A DNA stretch of 64,000 nt from JANPEZ01 sp031423155 (lineage in GTDB: Bacteria > Actinomycetota > UBA4738 > HRBIN12). This document shows positions 13,739 through 23,400 of this stretch, one piece after another. The stretch covers positions 1-64,000 of the forward strand of contig JANPEZ010000033.1 of the NCBI GenBank assembly GCA_031423155.1, in the 5' to 3' direction. Numbering within the stretch: the stretch's first letter is position 1; each line of letters opens with the position of its first letter. A program made the translations under genes and the position numbers. Below the pieces are notes generated by a model. The model made no database searches, was not told the DNA's origin, and was given only the letters and a program-made list of their open reading frames with translations.

Positions 13739-15073
13739 CTACTTCGGCGGCATCTTCATCATGCCGGGGATACGTTTTCCGCCCATCATCGTCCTCATCA
13801 TCTTGCGGGCGCCCTCGAAATCCTTGAGCAACCCGTTGACGTCGGCGGTGGTGACGCCCGCCCCACGGGCTACCCGTAGGCGGCGCGACCCGCCGATGAT
13901 AGCGGGATTCCGCCGTTCCTCCCTGGTCATGGACAAGATGATGGCCTCGGCCCTTGCCATCTCTCCCCCGTCCACCTGGGCGGCGAGGTCCTTCAGCGCG
14001 TTCTTGCCTCCGGGCACACCGGGCAGCATGGCCAGCAGATCTTGGATGGGTCCCATCTTCTTCATCTCGCGCATCTGGGTCAGGAAGTCCTCGAGGGTGA
14101 ACTGGGCCTTGAGCATGCGCTCGGCCGACTCGCGGGCGGCGTCGGTGTCCATGGTCGCCTGGGCTTTGTCTATGAGGGTCAGGACATCGCCCATCCCGAG
14201 GATCCTGGAGGCCATCCGGTCGGGGTAGAAGGGCTCCAGATCCTCCATCTTCTCGCCCGTCCCGACGAAGTAGACGGGCCGGCCCGTGACCGCGGTGATG
14301 GAAAGCGCCGCCCCCCCGCGGGCGTCGCCGTCGAGTTTGGTCAGGATGAAGCCGGTGGTGTCCACCTCGCGCATGAACGCGCGCGCCTGGATGACTGCGT
14401 CCTGGCCCGTCATCGCATCGCAGGCCATGACCACCAGATGGGGCTTGGCGACGTCGCGGATCTTGCGCGCCTGTTTCATCATGTCCTCGTCGACGTGCAG
14501 GCGCCCCGCGGTGTCGATGATCACCACGTCGGCGTTCTGACGTTCGGCCTCCTTCAGGGCGGCCTTCGCGACCTTCACGGGGTCCTTGCCCTCGGAGACC
14601 ACCGGCACGCCTATCTCGCGGCCGAGGGTCCTCAGCTGCTCGATGGCCGCCGGTCGTTCCAGATCCGCGGCCACTAGGAGCGGCCGCTTCCCCTTCTTCT
14701 TGAGCATGTGGGCGAGCTTGGCGCTGGCGGTCGTCTTTCCCGAGCCCTGGACCCCGGCAATCATGATGACCACCGGTCTCGCCCCCGGCAGGCTGAAGGG
14801 GGCGTTCTCGCCCCCCATGGTCGCGGTCAGCTCCTCATCCACTACCTTCACGATCTGCTGGGCAGGCGTAAGGCTCTTCATGACCTCCTCGGACAGCGCC
14901 CGCGTACGCACGCGTGAGAGGAGGTCGTCGGCCACCTCGACAGCCACGTCGGCCTCCAGTAGGGCCGTGCGTATCTCACCCAGGGCGTTGTCCACCTGCT
15001 TGGGGTGGAGTTTTCCCCTGGAGCGAAGCTTCTTGAAAACGCCGTTCAGGCTGTCGGTAAGTGTGTCGAACAT
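13739..15073 (-). CDS. ffh: Signal recognition particle protein Ffh
   Basis: 444 residues from ATG 15073 (MFDTLTDSLNGVFKKL); the frame extends 21 codons further but that part is not Ffh-like. N domain (1-85), G domain with G1 GVQGSGKTTASAKLA, DTAGRLHVDEDM, TKLDGDARGGAAL, and a Met-rich M domain (about 320-444) ending GGKRIPGMMKMPPK. Ffh binds signal sequences together with 4.5S RNA and docks to FtsY, encoded at 17304-18263. The 4.5S RNA gene was not seen in the window. Confidence 0.95.
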   Translation of the reverse strand: MFDTLTDSLNGVFKKLRSRGKLHPKQVDNALGEIRTALLEADVAVEVADDLLSRVRTRALSEEVMKSLTPAQQIVKVVDEELTATMGGENAPFSLPGARPVVIMIAGVQGSGKTTASAKLAHMLKKKGKRPLLVAADLERPAAIEQLRTLGREIGVPVVSEGKDPVKVAKAALKEAERQNADVVIIDTAGRLHVDEDMMKQARKIRDVAKPHLVVMACDAMTGQDAVIQARAFMREVDTTGFILTKLDGDARGGAALSITAVTGRPVYFVGTGEKMEDLEPFYPDRMASRILGMGDVLTLIDKAQATMDTDAARESAERMLKAQFTLEDFLTQMREMKKMGPIQDLLAMLPGVPGGKNALKDLAAQVDGGEMARAEAIILSMTREERRNPAIIGGSRRLRVARGAGVTTADVNGLLKDFEGARKMMRTMMGGKRIPGMMKMPPK

Positions 15074-15154
15074 GATCGATAGGTCTGCGGGTGGGCCGGC
15101 GTGCCTGGACGACCCGCAGGGCCCGAATCGTATCAACCGTGACAGGAGCGGGTT

Positions 15155-16984
15155 GTGACGAGCAGGGATCTTGCGCAGGCGCGCCGCATCGAGCGCGGAG
15201 CGCTCGGGCTGCGCTGGTTCGTGGTGGCCTTCGGCGTCGGCCAGGCCGCCTTCGCCGTCCGCGACAGCGCCCTCAGTCCCAACTACGCCCTGCCTCTGGG
15301 GTTCCTGCTGGTCGCGGCTCTCGCTCTAGGCAACGTCCTTCTGACCGGCGCTACCGAGCGAGCCACTCAGATCGGCACATTGAGGCGCACCGGCCTGGCC
15401 GGGTTCATCTTGGACATCGTCGTGGTCCTCGGGCTGATCTGGGCCTCCGGCAGCTCGGCCGGCGATCCGATCTGGGTGATCGGGTACGTGCTTCCGCTCG
15501 AAGGGGCGATCCGCTACCGGCTCCGAGGGGCCCTCATGCCTATCCCGGTCTTCTTGATATCGGAGGTTCTCCGCGAGGCATACCTGACTCAGGGAACGAC
15601 CGGCGCGAGGTTCTCGGTACCTTCCATCGCTTTCCGCGCCGGGATGGCTCTCGTGGTCGCGGTCGTCGCCGGCCTCATGGCCCGATCCTTGCAACGCGAG
15701 GCCGAGAAGGCCAGTGAGCGTGCCGTTCACGCCGAGGAGGCCGCGGAGCTCGCCGAACGCGCAGCGAAGCGCGAGGCCGACGCCCGGCGCGAACTGACGG
15801 CCTTCCACACCGCGATCTTGGCCGGGGTCGCCGCCGAGGAGGTCGACGAGAGTATCCAGTCGATGGCCGAGGCCCTGGGCCGGGACCTTCAGTGCGAGGC
15901 CTTCGCCGTCCTGCTGCTCGAGACCGACGAGAAAGGGCCGCGCCAACTCGTCGCCAAGGGCGTCCACGGCGACCCCGGATACGCGCGCGAAGAGCGTCTG
16001 TCGCTACAACGGAGTCCGGCCTGGAGTCAGGCGGCCGAGGGAAGGCCGGACCTACAGGGGTCTCCTCCGGAGGCCGTCGTGCCGTTGAAGGTGAGCGGTG
16101 AGGTCATCGGCGTGATCCATGAGAGAAGGACGAAGGCCGGGTCGATCGACAGGGAGCGCCTCCTGCTGCTCGGACGGCTAGCCGATCAGATCGGGCTTGT
16201 CGTCCAGGCGGTCCGACTGAGGGCCCGCCAGGAGGAGACCTTGCGCCGCCTGCAAGAACTTGACGAGATGAAGTCGGACTTCGTGGCCATCACGAGTCAC
16301 GAGCTGCGCACCCCGCTCGCGGCGATCAGAGGCTTCGTGAACACCTTGCGCCGCAGGCTTGATGAGCTATCTCCAGAGGAGACGCGCGAGTTCCTGGAGA
16401 TCGTCGACCAGCAGACCGACAGGCTGATCCGCCTCGTCGAGGACCTGTTGGTCGTCTCGCGCATCGAGGCCGGTCGCATCGAGCTCCGCGCCGAACCGGT
16501 CGTCCTGGCCGAGCTCCTCGATTCGGTTACCCACGGGTTGGGCGAGGGTGCCGAGCGGATCCGCAGGGTCGAGGAGCCTCACCTTCCGGCGATGATCTCG
16601 ATCGACGGACAACGTCTGGGCCAGGTGCTGACGAACCTGATGCAGAACGCCTTGAAGTTCTCTCCCGTCTCGACCAGCGTGATCCTTCACACCGAGGCGA
16701 CCGCCGGCGGCGTTCGATTCTCGGTCTCGGATGAGGGTCCGGGCATCCCGCGCGAGGAGTTCAGCAAGATCTTCGAGCGGTTCCATCAGACGGATTCGGC
16801 GAGCACCCGCCGATCCGAGGGTGCCGGGCTGGGCTTGTACATCACCAAACAGTTGGTCGAAGCCATGGGCGGCAAGATCGAACTTCGGAGCGAGATCGGG
16901 CGAGGTTCTACCTTCGCGGTGACTATCCCGAGTCGGGCTGCTGCAGTACCCGCTCCACTGTCAGGAGCAGCGCTCTCGGACTGA
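15155..16984 (+). CDS. Membrane sensor histidine kinase
   Basis: 609 residues, GTG start with CAGGAGCGGG upstream. About five to six membrane helices (residues 15-180) form the sensory region; an Ala/Glu-rich coiled coil (185-215), a GAF-like domain (about 220-360) with weak conservation, HisKA with the phospho-acceptor His in FVAITSHELRTPLAAIRGF (about 388), and HATPase_c (NLMQNALKF, SDEGPGIPREEF, GAGLGLYITKQLVEAMGG). The last 62 bases overlap the convergent response-regulator gene. Signal unknown. The neighbouring orphan receiver is the obvious partner candidate. Confidence 0.9.
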   Translation: MTSRDLAQARRIERGALGLRWFVVAFGVGQAAFAVRDSALSPNYALPLGFLLVAALALGNVLLTGATERATQIGTLRRTGLAGFILDIVVVLGLIWASGSSAGDPIWVIGYVLPLEGAIRYRLRGALMPIPVFLISEVLREAYLTQGTTGARFSVPSIAFRAGMALVVAVVAGLMARSLQREAEKASERAVHAEEAAELAERAAKREADARRELTAFHTAILAGVAAEEVDESIQSMAEALGRDLQCEAFAVLLLETDEKGPRQLVAKGVHGDPGYAREERLSLQRSPAWSQAAEGRPDLQGSPPEAVVPLKVSGEVIGVIHERRTKAGSIDRERLLLLGRLADQIGLVVQAVRLRARQEETLRRLQELDEMKSDFVAITSHELRTPLAAIRGFVNTLRRRLDELSPEETREFLEIVDQQTDRLIRLVEDLLVVSRIEAGRIELRAEPVVLAELLDSVTHGLGEGAERIRRVEEPHLPAMISIDGQRLGQVLTNLMQNALKFSPVSTSVILHTEATAGGVRFSVSDEGPGIPREEFSKIFERFHQTDSASTRRSEGAGLGLYITKQLVEAMGGKIELRSEIGRGSTFAVTIPSRAAAVPAPLSGAALSD

Positions 16985-17300
16985 ACGGCTTGGTGAAGTA
17001 CTCATCGGCTCCGAGCGACATGGCGTTTCCGCGCCCCTCCTCGCCCGTTGCGGTAACTACGATCACCCGAACACCGGCCGTCGAGGGATCTTCCTTGAGC
17101 TCCTTCAGGACATCGGCGCCGGGCGAGCCCGGGATGTTCAGGTCCAGGAACACCAGGTCGGGAGGATCGGCTCGAACCATCGTCAGGGCTGTCCGCCCGT
17201 CGGCCGCCTCGGATATCTCGAACCCCTCGTGCTCCAGGACGAGCCGCATCGCCTCGCGCATCGTTGGGTGATCTTCGACGATGAGGATCTTCGTGGCCAT
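16923..17300 (-). CDS. Single-domain response regulator (receiver only)
   Basis: 125 residues, only a CheY-like receiver: acidic pair in ILIVEDHPTM, phospho-acceptor Asp in LVFLDLNIPG, Thr in VVTATGEEG and Lys in YFTKPFSP. No output domain, so it must act by protein contact or as a phosphate carrier. It starts 3 bases after ftsY and ends 62 bases inside the convergent histidine-kinase gene, tail to tail. Partnership with that kinase is inferred from position. Confidence 0.9.
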   Translation of the reverse strand: MATKILIVEDHPTMREAMRLVLEHEGFEISEAADGRTALTMVRADPPDLVFLDLNIPGSPGADVLKELKEDPSTAGVRVIVVTATGEEGRGNAMSLGADEYFTKPFSPRALLLTVERVLQQPDSG

Positions 17301-17303
17301 CTG

Positions 17304-18263
17304 CTAGCCCGCCAGAAGCCGCTCGGTGAAGACTCTGCCATCGAACGGCTCCAGGTCGCCGGCTCCCTCTCCTTTGCCGATGAATCGGACGGGAACGCCC
17401 AGCTCTTCGCGAACGGCCAGCACGAAACCCGCCTTGGCCGAACCGTCCATCTTCGTCAGAGCCACCCCGGTCACCTCTACCGCATCGGTGAAAGCCCGCG
17501 CTTGGGCGATGCCATTCTGACCTGTCGTCGCGTCGAGTACGAGTAGCGTCTCGTCGACGGCGGCTCCGGCCTTCTCGATAACGCGCTTGACCTTGGAAAG
17601 CTCGTCCATCAATGGCGTCTTGGTGTGCAGGCGCCCCGCGGTATCCACTATCAGCACGTCCGAGCCCCTGGCTGTGGCCGACCTCACCGCGTCGAAAGCG
17701 ACCGCTCCCGGGTCGGCGCCTCGATCTTGAGAGACGAGGTGGGCTCCGCTGCGTTCGGCCCAGACGCCGATCTGCTCTCCGGCGGCGGCCCTGAAGGTGT
17801 CCGCGGCCGCCAGGCTCACCTTCTTGCCTTCGCCGGAGAACCGTGCGGCGAGCTTGCCGATCGTCGTGGTCTTTCCCGAGCCGTTCACGCCCACGACCAT
17901 CACCACCGCGAGACGGCCGGGTGGAAGGTGCAGATGATCGTCGGGCCCAAGGATCTGCAGGATCTGCCCGGCCAGCAACGCCTCGGCGTCCGAGCCCTCC
18001 GTGTAGGAGGTCTTCACGCGCGCGACCAGATCGGCCGAGGCGCGCGGTCCGACATCGGCCCTGATCAGCAGGTCCTCGAGTTCCCTCCAGGTGTCCTGTC
18101 CGACGCCCCGGCCGAAGAGCGTGCGGACCTTAGACCCGAGGCCTTCGCGCGAAGGGGTGTGCTCTCGCGAGGGCGCGGGCCGTCCGCGCGAACGCAGGAT
18201 CAACGCGACGACGATGAGGGCTATGACGACAGCTACTGCGATGAGGAGCGGCACGGACGTCAC
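17304..18263 (-). CDS. ftsY: Signal recognition particle receptor FtsY
   Basis: 319 residues. N-terminal membrane helix (VPLLIAVAVVIALIVVALIL) followed by a short basic linker instead of the long acidic A domain, then the N domain and the G domain: GVNGSGKTTTIGKLA, AADTFRAAAGEQ, DTAGRLHTK, TKMDGSAKAG and GKGEGAGDLEPF. Receives Ffh-bound ribosomes at the membrane. Starts 3 bases after the smc stop, the usual smc-ftsY operon. Confidence 0.95.
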   Translation of the reverse strand: MTSVPLLIAVAVVIALIVVALILRSRGRPAPSREHTPSREGLGSKVRTLFGRGVGQDTWRELEDLLIRADVGPRASADLVARVKTSYTEGSDAEALLAGQILQILGPDDHLHLPPGRLAVVMVVGVNGSGKTTTIGKLAARFSGEGKKVSLAAADTFRAAAGEQIGVWAERSGAHLVSQDRGADPGAVAFDAVRSATARGSDVLIVDTAGRLHTKTPLMDELSKVKRVIEKAGAAVDETLLVLDATTGQNGIAQARAFTDAVEVTGVALTKMDGSAKAGFVLAVREELGVPVRFIGKGEGAGDLEPFDGRVFTERLLAG

Positions 18264-18266
18264 AGG

Positions 18267-21200
18267 CTAGTGGACCGGTTCGGCTTCCGGCACCTCAACC
18301 GGCTCCGGCACCTGCTGCGGCTGCGGCTGCGGCTGCGCCGAGGTCTCCAGCGTCTGGCAGACGATCCGCGAGGTGCCGTCCTTGTTCATCGAGACTCCGT
18401 ACATCATGCCGGCGATCTCCATCGTGCGCTTCTGGTGGGTGACGATCATCACCTGGGACTCCTGGGCGAATCCCTCCACCAGCCTCAGGAAGCGGTGAAG
18501 GTTCACGTCATCCAGGGCGGGCTCGACCTCGTCCATCAGGTAGAACGGGCTCGGGCGGGCCTTGAAGATGGCGAACAGGAACGCCATCGCGGTGAGCGCG
18601 CGTTCTCCGCCGGAAAGCAGCGAGATGCGCTTCACGCGCTTGCGGCCCGGGCTCGCCTCGATCTCGATACCGCTCGTGAGCGGCTCTGCCGGATCGGTCA
18701 ACAGTAGCCGTCCCTCTCCCCCGGGGAAGAGCTCGGCGATGAGGCGCTCGAACTCGATGGCGACGTCGCGATAGGCGTCCTCGAAGGTCTCGCGTATCTC
18801 GGTGTCGACCTTGGTCACGACCTCCAGCAGATCGCGGCGGGCCTTTCGGATGTCGTCGAGTTCTCGTGTCATGAAGTCGTGACGCTCCTGGAGGGCCTCG
18901 AACTCGCCGGTCGCCAGTAGGTTCACTCGGCCGAGCAACGCGAGCCTTCGCTGGACCAATTCCGAGCGCTTCTCCAGGGCGGCTACGTCGTCCTCCTCGG
19001 AGAGCTGTGCCAGCGCTGCTTCGGGCTCAAGTTGGTGGCCCTCGGTCAAGAGGCGCTCGGCCTCGCGGATGCGGCGCTCGATGTCACCGCGAAGGCGGTC
19101 CTCGTCCTCGTAGGTCTCACGCAGGTGATCGAGCGTGGTCGAGGCCTCGCGCCAGGCCCGGTTGATCTCGGCCTCGGCCTCGGCTGCGGCGCGTTCGGCT
19201 TCGGCGGCGGCATCCCTTTCCGCGGCCGCGGCGGCGGCCGCTTCCTCGGCGGCGCGGGCGGCCTCCTGGGCTGCTGCGCGGCCCTGCTCTGCCGCGGCCA
19301 GCTCTGCCCTCAGCTGCTGGGGGTCGGAGGTCGCGAGCAGGTCGCGCTCCGCGCGAAGCTCGTGCAGGCGGGAATCGTAGGTGGCTCGATCGCGGCGCAG
19401 GCTCTCTACCGCGACCCGGGCCGTGATCGGCAGTTCGGGCATAGGCGGCAGTTCGGGCATCTCCTCGTTCGTGGACGGCGTCGCCGCCGAGACCCGTTCG
19501 CGCCAGATGGCGGTCGATTCGTCGATCGAACCGAGCCGCTGGGTGAGCATCTCGGCTTCCTTCCGCATGCCGGCTAGAGAAGTTTCCAAACGGCTCATAG
19601 CCTCTGCCGCAGAGGTGATCTCGATGTCGGAGGCCTCGAGCTGCTCCTGCAGGAAGGCGACCTCGGATGCCATCTCCTTGAGACGCTCGCGGCGCGGCTT
19701 CAACTCGTTCCTGGTCGCGGCCAGGTCGTGGTCCAGGACCGCAAGCTCCGCGCGGATCTCGCGGGCACGCGCATCGGCTTCGGCCGCTGTGTGGATCACG
19801 CCCGGCCCCACGAGAACACCCTCGGGAGTCACGAACGAGGCCGAAGGATGAGCGCGCTGCTTCTCCGCGGCCTCGGAAACGGTCGAGGCCAGATACACAC
19901 CGCGAAGGACCGTCGAGACGATCCCGCGCGCGGCAGGCTCCGCATCCACGGCCGAGAGCAGGGACCGCTCGCCGGAAAGACCTATCGGGACCGGGCCACC
20001 TGCAGATATCGCTAGTATCGCCCCGTCTCCCTCGGGCGCGTCCGACAAGGCCCTGTCGGGATCCTCGTAGACGACGGCATCGGCCAACGGCCCCAGCGCC
20101 GCTACCAACGCGCGCTCCAGCCCCTTCTCGATAGTGACCAGGTTTCGCAGCAGCCCGGCCGACTGACCTTTGTGGGACTTGAGGAACCTGGAGCCGGCCG
20201 TCTCTTCGATGTCGATCCGCCGGGCCTCCAGCAGATCGTGGCGGGACTTCTGGCGGCGCTCGGCCTCCTCGAGCTGCTCGATCTTCTCGGTGAGGGACCT
20301 TCGCTCTTGCTCCAGGGCCGACTTGCGCTCGGCCAGCGGCGAGGCGGCGCCGTCGAAACGTTCGATGTCGGCCCCGAAACCCTCCCGCTCTTCTTCTGCG
20401 GCGGTGATCTTGGCGGCGACCTCGCGCAGGCCCTCGTCCAGGCGCTCGCGTTCACGCTCGGAAGCCGTCAGGGAGCGTTCCAGCGATGCTAGTTCCGCCC
20501 GCCGGCCGGCAGCTTCCTCCGACCGCAACCTGCGGAGTTCCTCAACCTCACGGCGGGCTTGCTCCGCGACTCTGTAGGAACGTTCGGCCTCGTCCAACTC
20601 GGCTTCGCGCTGGGTGAGTTCGATCAGGATGCGCTCTAGCTCGGCCTCGACGCGGGTTATCTCTTCTTCCGCGGCCGAGAGACGGATCGTGCGACCGGCC
20701 TCCGCGGCAAGGTCGTCGCGGGCCGCGGATTCGCGATCCACGGATGCCCGATAGGCCTGGTCGGCGTCCAGTCGCGCGCCCGCCGCCGCGCGAGAGGCCT
20801 CTTCGGCCGCCGCCAGTGAGCGCGTAGCTACTTCACGGGCCTCTCCCGCCGCCACCACGCCGGCGTCCAGGGAATCGAGCTTCTCCCGGGCGCCCTTGCG
20901 CGCCTGCAGGCCCTCGTCCCATCCGCCCTTGCGCCGGTCGCGTTCGCGCATCAGCGCCCGCAGCCGCGCGGCGGCGAGCTTTCCGGACAGTTCCTCGGCC
21001 TGAGCCGAGAGCGTCTCGTGCTTCTTGGCCGTCTCGGCCTGCATCTGGAGGGGCTTCAACTGGCGACGAAGTTCGCCCAGAACGTCCTGGAGCCTGAGCA
21101 GATCCTGATCCAGACCTGACAGCTTGCGCTCGGCCTTCTGCTTACGGGCGCGGTGCTTGGCGATACCGGCGGCTTCCTCGATGTACTTGCGGCGCTCCTC

Positions 21201-21662
21201 CGGGCGCGCCTGCAGCACCTCTTCTAACTGGCCCTGGCCGACGACCGTATGCAGGGCCCGGCCGATGCCTGTTTCGGAGAGCAGCTCCTGAACGTCGAGG
21301 AGCCGCACGATCTGGCCGCCGATGCGGTACTCGGACTCGCCGCTTCGGAAGATCGTTCGAGAGACCTCCAACTCGGTCATAGGAACCGGGATGATCCCCG
21401 AGGAGTTGTCGATGACCATCTTGACCTCGGACATCCCCAGCGCGGGGCGCGCCGGCGAGCCGGCGAAGATGACGTCGGCCATCTGTCCGCCTCGAAGGGC
21501 TCGGGGGCCCTGCTCGCCGAGTACCCAGCTGATCGCGTCCACCAGGTTGGATTTGCCCGAACCGTTGGGGCCGACGATGACCGAGACGCCAGGCAGGAAC
21601 TCGAGGACGGTCTTGTCCGCGAACGACTTGAATCCGCGGATAGATAGCGAGCGAAGGAACAT
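18267..21662 (-). CDS. smc: Chromosome segregation ATPase SMC
   Basis: 1131 residues from ATG 21662 (MFLRSLSIRGFKSFADKTVL); a TTG three codons upstream is less likely because TAGCCT lies 8 bases before the ATG. Head with Walker A GPNGSGKSNLVDAISWVLG, two long coiled coils (about 170-500 and 660-940) rich in Glu, Ala, Arg, hinge (about 510-640), then ABC signature LLSGGERALTAMA and Walker B YLMDEVEPALDD. Ends with a Gln/Pro-rich tail. SMC with ScpAB (not in the window) compacts the chromosome. Confidence 0.95.
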   Translation of the reverse strand: MFLRSLSIRGFKSFADKTVLEFLPGVSVIVGPNGSGKSNLVDAISWVLGEQGPRALRGGQMADVIFAGSPARPALGMSEVKMVIDNSSGIIPVPMTELEVSRTIFRSGESEYRIGGQIVRLLDVQELLSETGIGRALHTVVGQGQLEEVLQARPEERRKYIEEAAGIAKHRARKQKAERKLSGLDQDLLRLQDVLGELRRQLKPLQMQAETAKKHETLSAQAEELSGKLAAARLRALMRERDRRKGGWDEGLQARKGAREKLDSLDAGVVAAGEAREVATRSLAAAEEASRAAAGARLDADQAYRASVDRESAARDDLAAEAGRTIRLSAAEEEITRVEAELERILIELTQREAELDEAERSYRVAEQARREVEELRRLRSEEAAGRRAELASLERSLTASERERERLDEGLREVAAKITAAEEEREGFGADIERFDGAASPLAERKSALEQERRSLTEKIEQLEEAERRQKSRHDLLEARRIDIEETAGSRFLKSHKGQSAGLLRNLVTIEKGLERALVAALGPLADAVVYEDPDRALSDAPEGDGAILAISAGGPVPIGLSGERSLLSAVDAEPAARGIVSTVLRGVYLASTVSEAAEKQRAHPSASFVTPEGVLVGPGVIHTAAEADARAREIRAELAVLDHDLAATRNELKPRRERLKEMASEVAFLQEQLEASDIEITSAAEAMSRLETSLAGMRKEAEMLTQRLGSIDESTAIWRERVSAATPSTNEEMPELPPMPELPITARVAVESLRRDRATYDSRLHELRAERDLLATSDPQQLRAELAAAEQGRAAAQEAARAAEEAAAAAAAERDAAAEAERAAAEAEAEINRAWREASTTLDHLRETYEDEDRLRGDIERRIREAERLLTEGHQLEPEAALAQLSEEDDVAALEKRSELVQRRLALLGRVNLLATGEFEALQERHDFMTRELDDIRKARRDLLEVVTKVDTEIRETFEDAYRDVAIEFERLIAELFPGGEGRLLLTDPAEPLTSGIEIEASPGRKRVKRISLLSGGERALTAMAFLFAIFKARPSPFYLMDEVEPALDDVNLHRFLRLVEGFAQESQVMIVTHQKRTMEIAGMMYGVSMNKDGTSRIVCQTLETSAQPQPQPQQVPEPVEVPEAEPVH

Positions 21663-21670
21663 CGGGCGCA

Positions 21671-21676
21671 AGGCTA
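21671..21676 (-). promoter_or_regulatory. -10 box TAGCCT for leaderless smc
   Basis: TAGCCT with an 8-base gap to the smc ATG. Lies in the divergent space before the nicotinamidase gene. Confidence 0.5.
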
Positions 21677-21772
21677 ACAGGGCCCGTGCCTGGAATCCGC
21701 GATTCCGCCCTTTAGATTCCCCCCGTCACCGCGCCGATAAGGTGGGTGCAGGGATATCGAAAGGCTCGAGCC

Positions 21773-22351
21773 ATGTACGACGCCACAACGGCCCTGGTGG
21801 TCGTGGACGTTCAGAACGACTTCGCCGACCCTTCGGGAAGCCTCTACATCTCAGGGGGTGAGGACGTCGTCCCTCGGGTGAACGCCGAGGTGGCCTCGGC
21901 CGTGGCCGCCGGCTCCCCCGTCTACTACACCCAGGACCGTCATCCGGAGTCGACCCCGCACTTCGCCTCGGGCGGCGGCATCTGGCCCACCCACTGCGTC
22001 GCAGACACCTGGGGCGCCGAGTTCCACCCGGACCTGCTGGTCGATGGCCCGGTCGTCCGCAAGGGAGAGGACGGCTCCGACGGATACAGCGGCTTCAGCG
22101 CCCGCGACCCTCGAAGCGGTGAGACATCCGCGACTCCCCTGGACTCGATGCTGAAGGCCCTGGGGATCGAAAGGATCGTCGCCTGCGGGCTGGCCACGGA
22201 CTACTGCGTCGTCGAGACGGTCGTGGATGCGCGCCGGCTCGGCTATCAGGTGACCGTGCTGATCCCGGCGATCCGGGCCGTGGACCTTCAGCCCGGAGAC
22301 GGCGAGCGGGCCATCTCCCGCATGCGCGAGGCCGGAGCCACTTTCGCCTGA
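21773..22351 (+). CDS. pncA: Nicotinamidase / isochorismatase-family hydrolase
   Basis: 192 residues from ATG 21773 (MYDATTALVVVDVQNDF), with AAAGG 9-10 bases upstream; an upstream GTG at 21746 is weaker. The catalytic triad is present: Asp in VVDVQNDF, Lys in VVRKGEDG, Cys in ATDYCVVET. Metal ligands typical of nicotinamidases follow: Asp and His in TQDRHPE and His in WPTHC. Converts nicotinamide to nicotinate in NAD salvage. Divergent from smc; a hairpin follows the gene. Confidence 0.88.
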   Translation: MYDATTALVVVDVQNDFADPSGSLYISGGEDVVPRVNAEVASAVAAGSPVYYTQDRHPESTPHFASGGGIWPTHCVADTWGAEFHPDLLVDGPVVRKGEDGSDGYSGFSARDPRSGETSATPLDSMLKALGIERIVACGLATDYCVVETVVDARRLGYQVTVLIPAIRAVDLQPGDGERAISRMREAGATFA

Positions 22352-22357
22352 GACGCG

Positions 22358-22384
22358 AAAAGGCCCGGGCTCGCCGCCCGGACC
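22358..22384 (-). terminator. Hairpin terminator between convergent genes
   Basis: Six-pair core CCGGGC / GCCCGG with a 5-base loop, two more G-C pairs beyond one mismatch, and TTTT on the minus-strand side. It fits termination of the SnoaL-like operon (minus) and may also stop the nicotinamidase transcript. Confidence 0.65.
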
Positions 22385-22408
22385 CTGTTCGCGAGGAACG
22401 CCCTCAGC

Positions 22409-22867
22409 TCAGTGCTCGTGATCGCCTCCCGGGGCGGGGAGCAGGCCGAGCTGGCCGAGCATCCCCATCACGTCGAATATCCCGTAGTGCTCGCGGAACT
22501 TCCCGTCCTCATCGAGGATCGCAACGTCTATCCCCTCGACGGAGAAGGGCTTTCCGGTCGCGGGGGCCCCCATCGGCGCCCCCCAGCCCAGCCCGCTGTC
22601 GGTCCCGGAATAGACGGCACGGATCGCGACGCGGTCGCCGGTCGCAACGAGATCGACGATCTCGGCCTTCATGTCGGGTGAGTTATCGAACAAGGTCTGA
22701 AAGGTGATCAGCGCCGCCTTCTTGTCGTTACCCATCGAAGGATCGAACGGGTTGTGTTCGATGAACTCCTCAGCGAGCGCCTCATCGACATATCCCATGT
22801 CATGTTTATCCATAACCCGGTCGATGAAGGTTCGTGCGATCTCTTTGGCCTGTTCAGGCGTTCGCAT
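22409..22867 (-). CDS. SnoaL-like (NTF2-fold) protein, copy A
   Basis: 152 residues. Cone-shaped alpha+beta fold suggested by AKEIARTFIDRVMDKHD, EEFIEHNPFDPS, FDNSPDMKAEIVDLVATGDRVAIRAVYSGT and a C-terminal EHYGIFDVMGML, the ester-cyclase/SnoaL pattern. Such proteins range from polyketide cyclases to small hydrolases; nothing here fixes the substrate. Next to a second SnoaL-like gene with a 6-base gap, probably one operon. Ends ahead of a hairpin terminator. Confidence 0.75.
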   Translation of the reverse strand: MRTPEQAKEIARTFIDRVMDKHDMGYVDEALAEEFIEHNPFDPSMGNDKKAALITFQTLFDNSPDMKAEIVDLVATGDRVAIRAVYSGTDSGLGWGAPMGAPATGKPFSVEGIDVAILDEDGKFREHYGIFDVMGMLGQLGLLPAPGGDHEH

Positions 22868-22873
22868 GGCCGA

Positions 22874-23302
22874 TCACGTCCCTTCCGGCCCGGGCATAGC
22901 GCCGAGCTGCATCATCATCTTGGGGACATCCATCTGAGCCCACGTCTCGACGATCTTGCCGTCGGAGTCGTGGCGACTGATCTGGACCCAGTCCATGTCT
23001 ATCTTCTTGTCGCTCGGCGCGATACCGGCCCAGTCCAGGCCGCCGAGATTGGTACCCGTCATGCGGACGTGAGAAACCACCTTGTCGCCCTCGCCGAAGA
23101 TGTCGAGGATCTCGGTCTTCTTGTCCGGGAAGGAGGTGTGACCTCCCTGATCGGCCATGATGCAGCCCTCCACACCTGCGGGAAGCATCTCGCTGCCGGC
23201 GGTGTGAGTCACTACGTCGGCTGCGACCAACTCACGAACCGTGTCGTAGTCCTTCTTGCCGTAGGCCTCTTCCAACCTGCGGACGACTGCAACGTTGTCC
23301 AC
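22874..23302 (-). CDS. SnoaL-like (NTF2-fold) protein, copy B
   Basis: 142 residues from GTG 23302, chosen because AAGGGGGA stands 5-6 bases before it; the open frame extends 14 codons further upstream. Features VRRLEEAYGKKDYDTVRELVAAD, VTHTAGSEMLPAG, DIFGEGDKVVSHVRMTGT, then IVETWAQMDVPKMMMQLG, again the SnoaL/ester-cyclase plan. The C-termini of copies A and B are alike (MGMLGQLG versus MMMQLGAMPG), which suggests an old duplication. Confidence 0.72.
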   Translation of the reverse strand: MDNVAVVRRLEEAYGKKDYDTVRELVAADVVTHTAGSEMLPAGVEGCIMADQGGHTSFPDKKTEILDIFGEGDKVVSHVRMTGTNLGGLDWAGIAPSDKKIDMDWVQISRHDSDGKIVETWAQMDVPKMMMQLGAMPGPEGT

Positions 23303-23400
23303 GCGGTTCCCCCTTCCCTCGATGCTGCGGCGGATGGTTCCCAACCTACGCCCAAGGACTTTCCTAGCGCAAGGCCGGGTGGATCACGCCGAAGCGCCGC

